In this document: in pieces, positions 6,107 to 13,679 of the stretch
Layout of the letters: each line of letters starts with the position of its first letter
How positions within the stretch are numbered: position 1 is the first letter of the stretch
Origin: Ulvibacter sp047614245
Lineage (GTDB): Bacteria > Bacteroidota > Bacteroidia > Flavobacteriales > Flavobacteriaceae
Direction: 5' to 3'
DNA: 16,093 bases
Assembly (NCBI GenBank): GCA_047614245.1
Contig: JBLHIC010000056.1
Location: 1 to 16,093, forward strand
The notes under the pieces: model-generated
The model's database searches: none
The model's input: only the letters and a program-made list of their open reading frames with translations
Told to the model about the DNA's origin: nothing
Translations under genes and position numbers: made by a program

Positions 6107-8557
6107 ATGACTAAAAAAAAAGTAACATCACTAGACAGTTTGTCATTGCAAGATCTACAAGATGATGCAGAGTTTATTCCTTTAATGACTTTGGAAGACG
6201 AAGATGCAATGGACAAAGAAGAATTACCTGAAATCCTTCCTATCTTACCCTTACGAAATACAGTTTTGTTTCCAGGTGTTGTTGTACCAATAACAGCTGG
6301 GCGTGATAAATCGATTAAGTTAATAAATGAAACTAATAAGGGAAATAAAATTATTGGTGTTGTTTCACAGAAGGTGGAAGGAAAGGAAGAACCGGGAATT
6401 GATGATATTAATACCACAGGTACAGTTGCCAAGATTCTAAAGGTTTTTAAAATGCCTGATGGAAATACAACGGTTATCATTCAGGGAACAAAGCGTTTTA
6501 AAATATCAGAAATTTTAACAACCGAACCTTATATGACATCTACTATTGTTGATGTCCAAGAGGCAAAGCCCGCAAAGGACAGTGCTGAGTTTAAAGAAAT
6601 CATCATTTCTATTAGAGAACTTGCATTAGATATTATTAAAGATAGTCCGAACATCCCTTCAGAAGCTGCCTTTGCAATCAAGAATATTAAAAGTGATTCT
6701 TTCTTAATCAATTTTGTTTCTTCAAACCTTAATATTTCAGTCAAAGAAAAACAAGCCTTACTTGAGATAGACAATCTAATGGATCGTTCTCTTGAAGCCT
6801 TGAAGTTTATGCATATCGAGGCTCAAAAATTACTCCTGCGGAATGATATTCAGTCTAAAGTACACAGTGACATAAACCAACAGCAAAGAGAGTATTTTCT
6901 TCACCAACAGATGAAAACCATCCAAGAAGAATTAGGAGGTAATAGTTCTGAAGAAGAAATTGAAGAAATGAGAGCTCGTTCTAAAAAGAAGAAATGGAAC
7001 GAGGAGGTTGGCAAGAATTTCGAAAAGGAATTAGCCAAATTACAACGAATGAATCCTCAGGTTGCCGAGTTTGGTGTTCAACGAAACTACTTGGACTTGT
7101 TGCTAGATTTACCGTGGAATGAATATAGTAAGGATAAATTCGACCTTAATCGCGCAAGAAAAATTCTAGATCGTGATCATTATGGGCTAGATGACGTTAA
7201 GAAACGCATAATTGAATATCTGGCAGTATTGAAATTACGAAACGATATGAAATCTCCAATCCTATGTCTTTATGGCCCTCCGGGAGTAGGTAAGACGTCG
7301 CTCGGAAAATCTGTAGCCGAAGCATTGGGCAGAAAATATGTTAGAATTTCTTTAGGAGGCTTGAGAGACGAGGCAGAGATAAGAGGACATCGTAAAACCT
7401 ATATCGGCGCAATGCCAGGACGAATTATAAAGAGTTTAAAAAAGGTGAAGACGAGTAATCCGGTTTTTGTGTTGGATGAAATCGACAAGCTATCTATTGG
7501 AAGTCAGGGTGATCCATCTTCGGCGATGTTGGAAGTTCTAGATCCTGAACAAAATAGTTCGTTCTACGATAATTTTTTAGAGTTGGGGTTTGATTTGTCA
7601 AAGGTTATGTTTATCGCTACGGCAAATAGTTTGAGTACCATACAGCCGGCACTTCGGGATCGTATGGAGATTATTAATGTTTCAGGATATACTATTGAAG
7701 AAAAAGTAGAAATAGCAAAACGACATCTACTTCCGAAGCAATTAGAGGAACATGGTTTAAAGAAGCAGCATTTGCAAATTCAGAAACCACAATTGGAAAA
7801 AATCGTAGAAGGATATACTCGTGAAAGCGGTGTTAGGGGTCTTGAAAAGCAAATTGCAAAAATGGTGAGATACGCTGCTATGAATATTGCAATGGAGAAA
7901 GAATATGTGACGAAGGTAACAAATGATGTGGTGTTAGAGGTCTTAGGCGTACCTAGACTAGAAAGAGATAAATACGAGAACAATGATGTAGCAGGTGTTG
8001 TTACTGGTCTTGCTTGGACAAGTGTTGGCGGTGACATCCTTTTTATTGAATCCATTCTATCAAAGGGTAAAGGAACTTTAAATATGACCGGAAACCTTGG
8101 GAAAGTAATGAAAGAATCGGCCACTATTGCAATGGAATATATTAAATCCAATGCGGAATTATTAGGCGTAGATCCTTCTGTGTTTGAGAAATATAATGTA
8201 CATATTCATGTTCCCGAAGGTGCCACGCCAAAAGATGGGCCTAGCGCAGGTATTACCATGTTAACATCTTTAGTTTCATTGTTCACTCAAAGGAAGGTGA
8301 AAAAGAGCATTGCGATGACAGGAGAAATTACATTACGAGGCAAGATCCTTCCTGTAGGTGGGATTAAGGAGAAAATCTTAGCGGCCAAGCGGGCTAAAAT
8401 TAAAGAAATTTTACTCTGTGAGGACAATAGGAGGGACATTGAGGAAATAAAGCCAGAATATTTAAAGGGTCTAAAATTTCACTATGTGAAAGATATGAGT
8501 GATGTCTTAACGCTCGCTTTAACTAAGGAAAAGGTTAAGAACGCCAAAAAGTTATAA
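6107..8557 (+). CDS. lon: ATP-dependent protease Lon (endopeptidase La)
   Basis: Lon is a cytoplasmic homo-oligomeric ATP-dependent serine protease that degrades misfolded and regulatory proteins. The 816-residue length is normal for bacterial Lon, with a Bacteroidota-type acidic N-terminal extension of about 40 residues. Residues 43-240 are the substrate-binding LON-N domain (ILPILPLRNTVLFPGVVVPI). A long helical region (about 240-350) leads to the AAA+ domain, with Walker A GPPGVGKT (390-397), Walker B FVLDEID (454-460), sensor-1 ATANS (504-508) and RDR (517-519) in the arginine-finger region. The C-terminal protease domain has the Ser-Lys dyad: Ser713 in KDGPSAG and Lys756 in GGIKEKILAAKRAK, 43 residues apart as in the E. 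coli enzyme (679 and 722). All key residues are present. The ATG at 6107 is followed by a basic start MTKKKV. It is transcribed alone, divergently from the sigma operon, and ends at its own terminator. Confidence 0.98.
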   Translation: MTKKKVTSLDSLSLQDLQDDAEFIPLMTLEDEDAMDKEELPEILPILPLRNTVLFPGVVVPITAGRDKSIKLINETNKGNKIIGVVSQKVEGKEEPGIDDINTTGTVAKILKVFKMPDGNTTVIIQGTKRFKISEILTTEPYMTSTIVDVQEAKPAKDSAEFKEIIISIRELALDIIKDSPNIPSEAAFAIKNIKSDSFLINFVSSNLNISVKEKQALLEIDNLMDRSLEALKFMHIEAQKLLLRNDIQSKVHSDINQQQREYFLHQQMKTIQEELGGNSSEEEIEEMRARSKKKKWNEEVGKNFEKELAKLQRMNPQVAEFGVQRNYLDLLLDLPWNEYSKDKFDLNRARKILDRDHYGLDDVKKRIIEYLAVLKLRNDMKSPILCLYGPPGVGKTSLGKSVAEALGRKYVRISLGGLRDEAEIRGHRKTYIGAMPGRIIKSLKKVKTSNPVFVLDEIDKLSIGSQGDPSSAMLEVLDPEQNSSFYDNFLELGFDLSKVMFIATANSLSTIQPALRDRMEIINVSGYTIEEKVEIAKRHLLPKQLEEHGLKKQHLQIQKPQLEKIVEGYTRESGVRGLEKQIAKMVRYAAMNIAMEKEYVTKVTNDVVLEVLGVPRLERDKYENNDVAGVVTGLAWTSVGGDILFIESILSKGKGTLNMTGNLGKVMKESATIAMEYIKSNAELLGVDPSVFEKYNVHIHVPEGATPKDGPSAGITMLTSLVSLFTQRKVKKSIAMTGEITLRGKILPVGGIKEKILAAKRAKIKEILLCEDNRRDIEEIKPEYLKGLKFHYVKDMSDVLTLALTKEKVKNAKKL

Positions 8558-8601
8558 ATCTTCTATTTGTTATATGACATTAATTGGTTAAATTGATATC
8601 G

Positions 8602-8640
8602 GTAGGCTCTTCAGTTTTGGAGGGCCTACTTTGTTTGTTG
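8602..8640 (+). terminator. Intrinsic terminator after lon
   Basis: The stem runs GTAGGCTCTTC (8602-8612) to GGAGGGCCTAC (8619-8629): 11 pairs including two G-T pairs, with loop AGTTTT. It is followed by the T-rich run TTTGTTTGTTG. It starts 45 bases after the lon stop codon. Confidence 0.75.
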
Positions 8641-8681
8641 TTTGGCTATTTAATAAGATTATTCCTTAAATAAATACATAA

Positions 8682-8700
8682 TACTAAAGACTTTTTAGTA
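8682..8700 (+). promoter_or_regulatory. Inverted repeat over the porQ -33 region
   Basis: TACTAAA (8682-8688) and TTTAGTA (8694-8700) are exact inverted copies around a 5-base centre (GACTT). The centre is about 24 bases upstream of the -7 element at 8715, i.e. over the expected -33 position. A dimeric regulator bound here would contact or block the promoter. The regulator is unknown. Confidence 0.4.
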
Positions 8701-8714
8701 AGACGAAAATAAAT

Positions 8715-8722
8715 TATACTTG
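8715..8722 (+). promoter_or_regulatory. -7 element of the porQ-cmk operon
   Basis: TATACTTG is a 7/8 match to TAnnTTTG and is followed by C, as is common in this phylum. It lies 36 bases before the porQ ATG at 8759. The -33 position is occupied by T-rich sequence within the inverted repeat at 8682-8700. Confidence 0.5.
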
Positions 8723-8758
8723 CATTCGTTTAAACTCAGGAAAAGGTATAACGTCTCA

Positions 8759-9781
8759 ATGAACCTAAAGGATTTGTTTTTATTGGCCTCATTATTATTC
8801 GTCGCAACATTGACGGCTCAGATAGGGGGGCGCTCTACATATCAATTTTTAAACTTAGTGAATTCTCCAAGACAAGCCGCTTTGGGTGGAAAGGTGATAA
8901 CGAACTACGATTACGACCCTGCACAGGGATTGTTTAATCCTGCAACTATCAATCCGAAAATGGACAATCAACTGTCCCTTAATTATGTAAATTATATTGG
9001 GGATGTTAATTATGGGTCGGCAGCATATGCTTATTTATGGGACCGAAGGACCCAAGTGCTTCATACAGGGATTACATATGTTAACTATGGACAGTTTGCT
9101 GGTTACGACGAAATGGGGAATGCAACTGAAAGCTTTAGTGGGAGTGAGGTAGCTCTGTCAGTGGGTCATGCTCGTAATGTAGCATTTACTAACTTTCATA
9201 TTGGAGGAAATTTAAAATTTATATCATCAACTTTAGAGTCCTATTCATCTTTTGGAGTTGCCCTTGATATTGGGGTAATGTATTTATACGAAGATTGGGA
9301 TTTACATATAACCGGAGTTGCACGTAATCTAGGTACCCAGCTAACACCTTATGATACGGAACTTGAAAAACTTCCCTTTGAGCTAATATTTGGAATATCT
9401 CAAACACTACAAAATATTCCAATTAGATGGCATTTTACTTTAGAAAATATGCAACAATGGAATATCGCGTTTGCAAATCCGAATCGAGATGAAATTGATC
9501 TTGAAGGAAATGCTACCAGCGAAAATATCAATTTTATTGACAATGCCTTCAGACATATGATTATTGGAATAGAACTATTTCCAGAAAGCGGTTTTAATCT
9601 TCGATTGGGCTATAATCTAAGGCGTGGCGAAGAACTTAGAATAATTGAGAAAAGAGCATTCGCAGGACTTAGTGCGGGATTTTCAGTTAAGTTCAATTAC
9701 CTTCGTTTGAGCTATTCGTATTCAAAATTTAGTACAGCAGCAGCTTCGAGTTACTTCGGAATTAATATAGATCTTCAATAA
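8759..9781 (+). CDS. porQ: Type IX secretion system outer-membrane protein PorQ
   Basis: PorQ is an outer-membrane beta-barrel protein of the type IX secretion system. From published work on Porphyromonas it takes part in the PorU/V/Q/Z attachment complex that processes and anchors secreted cargo. The mature start QIGGRSTYQFLNLVNSPRQAALGGK (after a signal peptide ending LTA-Q, residues 1-20) and the segments DYDPAQGLFNPATIN and AAYAYLWDRRTQVLHTGITYVNYGQF closely fit the family as I remember it. The C-terminus SYFGINIDLQ looks like a closing beta-strand. The open frame extends back to a TTG at 8720, but the ATG at 8759 gives a proper signal peptide and 340 residues, so I chose it; the TTG also overlaps the promoter. 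The stop TAA shares one base with the cmk ATG (TAATG), so the two genes are translationally linked, a pairing also common in related genomes. Confidence 0.93.
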   Translation: MNLKDLFLLASLLFVATLTAQIGGRSTYQFLNLVNSPRQAALGGKVITNYDYDPAQGLFNPATINPKMDNQLSLNYVNYIGDVNYGSAAYAYLWDRRTQVLHTGITYVNYGQFAGYDEMGNATESFSGSEVALSVGHARNVAFTNFHIGGNLKFISSTLESYSSFGVALDIGVMYLYEDWDLHITGVARNLGTQLTPYDTELEKLPFELIFGISQTLQNIPIRWHFTLENMQQWNIAFANPNRDEIDLEGNATSENINFIDNAFRHMIIGIELFPESGFNLRLGYNLRRGEELRIIEKRAFAGLSAGFSVKFNYLRLSYSYSKFSTAAASSYFGINIDLQ

Positions 9782-10476
9782 TGAGTAAAATTACTATCGC
9801 CATTGATGGCTATTCATCAACAGGGAAAAGTACAGTTGCCAAGCAATTGGCTGATTGGCTCGGTTATGTATTTGTAGATAGCGGTGCTATGTATCGCGCG
9901 GTGACTTTATATGGTATGAGAAAGGGTTATATTTCAATTACACGTTTTGACAGATCAAAATTAGTAGGTTGCTTACCTGAGATTAGCTTAAGCTTTAAAA
10001 AAGTAAGTCCAACTAGTAAAGCCGAAATGTACATTAACGGTGAAAACGTCGAAAGAGAAATCCGCACTATGGAAGTATCTGAACTAGTAAGCTCTGTAGC
10101 AACCATTTCTTCAGTAAGAAGAAAATTAGTAGAACAGCAGCAACAAATAGGTGAGGGGAAAGGTGTTGTCATGGACGGTCGTGATATAGGCACAGTAGTG
10201 TTTCCAGATGCTGAATTAAAAATTTTCATGAATGCTTCAGCCGATAAGCGGGCAAGACGGCGCTATGAAGAATTAGTTGATCGTGGAGATAAAGTAACCT
10301 ATGTTGAAGTACTTGAGAATGTTCGAGAACGAGACCATATTGATACTACACGAGATGACTCTCCATTAATTAAAGCGCAGGACGCTATTGAAATTGATAA
10401 TAGTGAAATGAACATAGACGATCAATTTCATATCATATTGCAACTTGCTAAAGACAGAATTGCAGGTCGAATTTAG
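9781..10476 (+). CDS. cmk: Cytidylate kinase
   Basis: This cytoplasmic enzyme phosphorylates CMP and dCMP with ATP to give CDP and dCDP, in pyrimidine nucleotide recycling. At 231 residues it has normal family length. Residues 10-18 (GYSSTGKST) form the P-loop. VDSGAMYRA (32-40) and DGRDIGTVVFPDAELKIFM (132-150) are diagnostic CMP-kinase segments that bind the nucleotide. RARRRYEEL (157-165) and RERDHIDTTRDDSPL (182-196) form the lid and substrate-contact region. The second P-loop position is a tyrosine where many bacterial homologues have proline (GPAGSGKS); this seems to be a lineage variant, not a defect. Its ATG overlaps the porQ stop by one base, so expression follows porQ. No clear intrinsic terminator follows, only a short T-run at 10482-10488. 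Confidence 0.97.
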   Translation: MSKITIAIDGYSSTGKSTVAKQLADWLGYVFVDSGAMYRAVTLYGMRKGYISITRFDRSKLVGCLPEISLSFKKVSPTSKAEMYINGENVEREIRTMEVSELVSSVATISSVRRKLVEQQQQIGEGKGVVMDGRDIGTVVFPDAELKIFMNASADKRARRRYEELVDRGDKVTYVEVLENVRERDHIDTTRDDSPLIKAQDAIEIDNSEMNIDDQFHIILQLAKDRIAGRI

Positions 10477-10566
10477 CACTTTTTTTATAGACTATTATTA
10501 ACCTACTAGCAGTACGGTCGTATCTTTTCTTGCTTTTTTATGAATAACTCATCTTGTAATCACTTT

Positions 10567-10594
10567 AATCGATATTATTTGCACTTTATCGATT
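10567..10594 (+). promoter_or_regulatory. Inverted repeat enclosing the -33 box of the orphan lipoprotein gene
   Basis: AATCGATA (10567-10574) and TATCGATT (10587-10594) are perfect inverted 8-base arms, each containing the palindrome ATCGAT. They enclose a 12-base centre that includes TTTG (10578-10581), the likely -33 element. The position makes it a candidate operator; no regulator is identified. Confidence 0.45.
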
Positions 10595-10609
10595 TAAAAT
10601 GTATATTTG
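10578..10609 (+). promoter_or_regulatory. Bacteroidota housekeeping-type promoter
   Basis: TTTG at 10578-10581 and TATATTTG at 10602-10609 are separated by 20 bases, a full match to the Bacteroidota consensus. The -7 element ends 27 bases before the ATG at 10637, giving a leader of roughly 24 bases. Confidence 0.8.
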
Positions 10610-10636
10610 CTTTATTATTTAATATAATTCCTACTT

Positions 10637-11533
10637 ATGAAACATTTAAAAACATTATTCGCCCCGGCTGTGTTTTCATTTTTATTACTGGCTTGCAGTC
10701 AGGAAAATGATTCCATAGATGAAAGTTTCAATCTTACAGCCCCAATTTATCAAACAGCAAATAATCAAATTCCGAATGAATCCTTCGATAATTCTGAGAA
10801 AGGAATTTACTTTGGCGTTATAGCGTCAGGAGTAGATCGGTCTCGTGGAAAGATCTGGATAAACGTTAACAATGACAATCGGTATAATGCCTATGTGGAG
10901 ATGGTTGGAGGCAAAATAATTCAATTTGAATTACAAAACGAAACAAAAGAACAGGCTGCAGCAACTTCAACGTATATATTCACAAATAGTGTAGGAAGTT
11001 TTAAATTAGGTCTCAATAATTTTAACCAGCCAATAGTTACCAACGCGGTATTCAACGGTACCAGCTACTTTACGAATCTTGTAAAGAGCAGAAGCCACAA
11101 TAGAGCAAGTGCAATCACAACCACCTTCGAAGAAATTGGCAATTCTGAGTTTGGAGGAACATGGAATCTAATATCTGATGGTTCTATAGCCAATCCAAAT
11201 GGAATTAACGGCGAAGCTATTACTTCATTAATGATTACGATGGGGACTCAAGTCTTTATCGACAATTCTTTTGATAATTATGATGCTTCCTATTGTCTTG
11301 GAGTTGTAGACTTCGTTCCTACTTTAAACGCAAACTTTGCGCCGGAGACTGTTATGTGCGATTACCAGACAACATTAATGGCAGGAGGTATGGTTAAATG
11401 GAGCTTAGGATACGATCCATCAGAAGATGATTATATGGACTGGAGATGGTGTGAAGTTATAACCTCTGGCACATTTGTTTGGACAAACCTAGCCGGTACT
11501 TTTACAAGGGTAGGTTGGATTATAATGGACTAA
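10637..11533 (+). CDS. Lipoprotein of unknown function
   Basis: I do not recognise this family. It has 298 residues, with signal peptide MKHLKTLFAPAVFSFLLLAC and the lipidated cysteine at residue 20 (lipobox LLLAC). The residue after it is Ser, not Asp, and an acidic, serine-rich tether (SQENDSIDES) follows. The mature protein is beta-rich. Residues 57-100 form a strand-rich unit (IYFGVIASGVDRSRGKIWINV). Residues 172-182 (FGGTWNLISDG) and 278-298 (GTFVWTNLAGTFTRVGWII) resemble the first and last strands of a small barrel. Cysteines 220, 241 and 272 remain after export, an odd number, so at most one disulfide can form. The gene stands alone, with its own promoter and a possible operator. It is convergent with the amidohydrolase gene, with 72 bases between the two stop codons and no clear terminator. 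Confidence 0.75.
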   Translation: MKHLKTLFAPAVFSFLLLACSQENDSIDESFNLTAPIYQTANNQIPNESFDNSEKGIYFGVIASGVDRSRGKIWINVNNDNRYNAYVEMVGGKIIQFELQNETKEQAAATSTYIFTNSVGSFKLGLNNFNQPIVTNAVFNGTSYFTNLVKSRSHNRASAITTTFEEIGNSEFGGTWNLISDGSIANPNGINGEAITSLMITMGTQVFIDNSFDNYDASYCLGVVDFVPTLNANFAPETVMCDYQTTLMAGGMVKWSLGYDPSEDDYMDWRWCEVITSGTFVWTNLAGTFTRVGWIIMD

Positions 11534-11605
11534 TAATTTATTACAAAAGCCAGTTAGCCATAAACCAGAATAGCCTAAATAATTTATAGTATTGTTTTAC
11601 GAGAT

Positions 11606-13033
11606 TTAATTGCTATCTATTGGTGGTGGTCCTTCAGGGATCATTGCTTTGTATACGTGATCTCCTTTACGCTCCTTATATTCTGCTTTAACTTCTTCTA
11701 CTTTTTTTGGATCTTCAAAAAGATCGACCATGGTAAAAGCTAAGGCCTTTGAGGCATAGACCATACCTTTGTGACCTATAGACATTCCTCCACAGGCAAC
11801 AACAGCCCAAGAATGCCATGGTGTGTCTTTTGGAGCTGTTGTTACCCCTAAATTAATATTTGCAACATTCCAGCTAACATCACCTACATCGGTAGAACCA
11901 CCTCCTGGATGCTCTTTCGTAGCTTCTAATGGTTTGATTTCACTGTCCATTCCTACTTGTGGTTTCCCTGTTTCTTCCTGGATTTTCTTCCCGAACGCTG
12001 TTTCTGTTTCTGAATATTTTATAGGTCCTAAAAGTTCAAGATTCTGCTGCATAATCTCACCCCCTCTGCGATTCACTAATAATTCATATAGTCCAGAAAC
12101 CAACGAAACTTTATACTCAACATTCGCCATAATTGCTGCACCTTCAGCCATTTTCATAACCTGTTCATAGACTGGCATCATTCCGTTACGATCGGTGTTT
12201 CTCACTCGCACCCACAATTTGCTATAATCTGGAACCACGTTTACTACTTGGCCGCCATCCTGTATATGATAATGAATCCTAACCGTAGGCCGAATATGTT
12301 CGCGATAATAATTGATTCCTGTCGTGTATAATTCTAACGCATCACTAGCACTTCTTCCGTTCCATGGATCTGCTGAAGCATGAGCCGCTTGCCCATAAAA
12401 CTCAACTATAAAATCTACCAATGCCAATGAGCTCTGAACATCGGCTTTCATTTCGGCGGCGGGATGCCAGCTCATATTAACGTCAACATCATCCCATAAT
12501 CCGGCTTCCGCCATCCACAGTTTTCCGAAGAATTTTTCTTCAGCCGGAGTGCCTAAAAATTTAATAGTTCCTTTAATCTTCCCCTTTTCTAATAATTCCT
12601 TTATGGCAATTGCAGACCCTAGGCTTGCAGCTCCAAAGAGATTATGGCCACACCCATGGCCGGCAGCACCCTTGTTTAAAGGTGATTTTGTAGGCTCTGC
12701 TTTCTGTGAAATACCTGGTAAGGCGTCAAACTCACCTAAAACACTAATTACAGGTTTCCCACTTCCATAGGTTGCAACAAAAGCCGTTGGTATTCCTGCA
12801 ACGCCCCGATCAACTTTAAATCCGTTGCGCTCTGCGTAATCTGCTAATAATTTTGAAGACTGATTTTCTTGAAACGCGATTTCGGCATTTGCCCATATTG
12901 CATCGCTAATCTCAATGAGTTTGGCTTCATGCTCTTCAACCGATAAAAGAACTTCTTGTTTGTTTTCTGAAAGATTTTGAGCGCTAATTGATGAGCCGAC
13001 AATAATGGCTAATAACAATGGAATGTATTTCAT
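11606..13033 (-). CDS. Exported M20-family amidohydrolase / metallopeptidase (AbgB-like)
   Basis: This is a predicted zinc hydrolase of 475 residues that cleaves an amide or peptide bond outside the cytoplasm; the substrate is unknown. Residues 1-18 (MKYIPLLLAIIVGSSISA-QN) are a signal peptide. The catalytic domain shows VLGEFDALPG (98-107), the metal-site motif GHGCGHN (125-131), GTPAEE (161-166) with the likely general base and metal-binding glutamates, and a histidine in SWHPAAE (190). The lid/dimerisation domain begins around 204 and has GQAAHASADPWNGRSA (214-229), typical of the family. The late segments STDVGDVSW (380-388) and PWHSW (405-409) fit the p-aminobenzoyl-glutamate hydrolase B-like branch. 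The C-terminus is basic, then proline-rich (EGPPPIDSN). It lies 60 bases after the META lipoprotein gene on the same strand, so cotranscription is possible, though a candidate -7 element (TATCTTTA at 13059-13066) also precedes it. Confidence 0.9.
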   Translation of the reverse strand: MKYIPLLLAIIVGSSISAQNLSENKQEVLLSVEEHEAKLIEISDAIWANAEIAFQENQSSKLLADYAERNGFKVDRGVAGIPTAFVATYGSGKPVISVLGEFDALPGISQKAEPTKSPLNKGAAGHGCGHNLFGAASLGSAIAIKELLEKGKIKGTIKFLGTPAEEKFFGKLWMAEAGLWDDVDVNMSWHPAAEMKADVQSSLALVDFIVEFYGQAAHASADPWNGRSASDALELYTTGINYYREHIRPTVRIHYHIQDGGQVVNVVPDYSKLWVRVRNTDRNGMMPVYEQVMKMAEGAAIMANVEYKVSLVSGLYELLVNRRGGEIMQQNLELLGPIKYSETETAFGKKIQEETGKPQVGMDSEIKPLEATKEHPGGGSTDVGDVSWNVANINLGVTTAPKDTPWHSWAVVACGGMSIGHKGMVYASKALAFTMVDLFEDPKKVEEVKAEYKERKGDHVYKAMIPEGPPPIDSN

Positions 13034-13058
13034 TTTAGTTGGTGTTTGAATTGGCTAT

Positions 13059-13066
13059 TAAAGATA
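13059..13066 (-). promoter_or_regulatory. Candidate -7 element before the amidohydrolase gene
   Basis: Read on the minus strand this is TATCTTTA, 7/8 of TAnnTTTG, ending 25 bases before the ATG. No TTTG is visible at the -33 position. The same octamer stands at the same distance before the META lipoprotein gene. Confidence 0.35.
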
Positions 13067-13093
13067 TAAAATATTAGCAATAGATATTTCGAA

Positions 13094-13528
13094 TTAATCC
13101 ACTTTCCGAAATTTTAAAACCTCGTCACCTTCAGCATTAAACAATAATAAGTTCAATCCTTCTAATTTATATGATCTTACTTGTTGAAGTGCTTTTGTAT
13201 AAGCACTTGAGATTGTCATATCTGGACAAGCCATCATAGTGCCACCAATCTTTCCGAAGGAAATAGCGCTTTTATCAAGGGTTTCAATAGAACCGAAAAT
13301 CGAATTACAGCTATCATTTCCGAATATTTTTCTATCATTCACATGCAGTTCCAGTACTGGCCTTTTAATTTCGTTGTAATCCAACTCTAGAGGCAGGCCG
13401 TTGAAGCTAATTTCTTGTAAAGCCCAGATATCGTGAAGTCTTAGTACATCCTGCGACTCATTAACTTTGCTGGTATTACAAGCATTCAAGTTTAGAAGGG
13501 CTAGAAGTAAAATTATAATTGATTTCAT
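13094..13528 (-). CDS. META-domain (HslJ-like) lipoprotein
   Basis: This small lipoprotein of 144 residues carries one META domain, a family including E. coli HslJ and linked to heat or antibiotic stress tolerance; no enzymatic role is known. The open frame can be read back to a TTG at 13579, but the ATG at 13528 gives a clean lipoprotein signal, MKSIIILLLALLNLNAC (Cys 17), so I chose it. The domain runs from about residue 30 (LHDIWALQEISFNGLPL) to the end. It shows the family core FGNDSCNSIFGSIE (69-81), where most members have GCN, and KIGGTMMACPDM (93-104), the most diagnostic segment. The end LLLFNAEGDEVLKFRKV is the typical last beta-hairpin. Cys 74 and Cys 101 could be paired. It lies upstream of the amidohydrolase on the same strand and divergent from rpsA. 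Confidence 0.87.
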   Translation of the reverse strand: MKSIIILLLALLNLNACNTSKVNESQDVLRLHDIWALQEISFNGLPLELDYNEIKRPVLELHVNDRKIFGNDSCNSIFGSIETLDKSAISFGKIGGTMMACPDMTISSAYTKALQQVRSYKLEGLNLLLFNAEGDEVLKFRKVD

Positions 13529-13552
13529 TGGGTCTAAATTGGGATTTATGAA

Positions 13553-13560
13553 TAAAGATA
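13553..13560 (-). promoter_or_regulatory. Candidate -7 element of the META lipoprotein gene
   Basis: Read on the minus strand this is TATCTTTA, ending 24 bases before the ATG at 13528. A TTG lies 16 bases further upstream, shorter than the usual 17-20 base spacing. Confidence 0.4.
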
Positions 13561-13646
13561 TTGATTTTAGACAAAACAATTTTTCAACTCAGTTCTTACG
13601 TAGGGTTTAATTTGAGTGTTCTTTTGTGTTTATGTCTTGTAAACCT

Positions 13647-13677
13647 TTTGAAATTAGAAAAATAACAGTTATTTTTG
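13647..13677 (+). promoter_or_regulatory. rpsA promoter
   Basis: TTTG (13647-13650), a 19-base spacer, then TATTTTTG (13670-13677): an exact match to the Bacteroidota housekeeping promoter in both boxes and spacing. Transcription should begin around 13681, giving a leader of about 150 bases before rpsA. Confidence 0.88.
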
Positions 13678-13679
13678 CA

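Noticed and set aside
6103..6480. Minus-strand open frame over the start of lon
   Set aside because: It mirrors the Lon N-terminal coding sequence; Lon is certain in the other direction.
7780..8151. Minus-strand open frame within lon
   Set aside because: Antisense to the conserved Lon AAA+/protease junction; no support.
10477..10566. Search for a terminator after cmk
   Set aside because: There is a T-run but no adjacent GC-containing stem; termination may be factor-dependent.
11534..11605. Search for a bidirectional terminator between the convergent lipoprotein and amidohydrolase genes
   Set aside because: Only an AT-only palindrome (AATAATTTATTA) at the lipoprotein stop was seen, too weak to call.
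11823..12170. Plus-strand open frame inside the amidohydrolase gene (also one at 12549-12770)
   Set aside because: Antisense to conserved M20 motifs; no domain or promoter.
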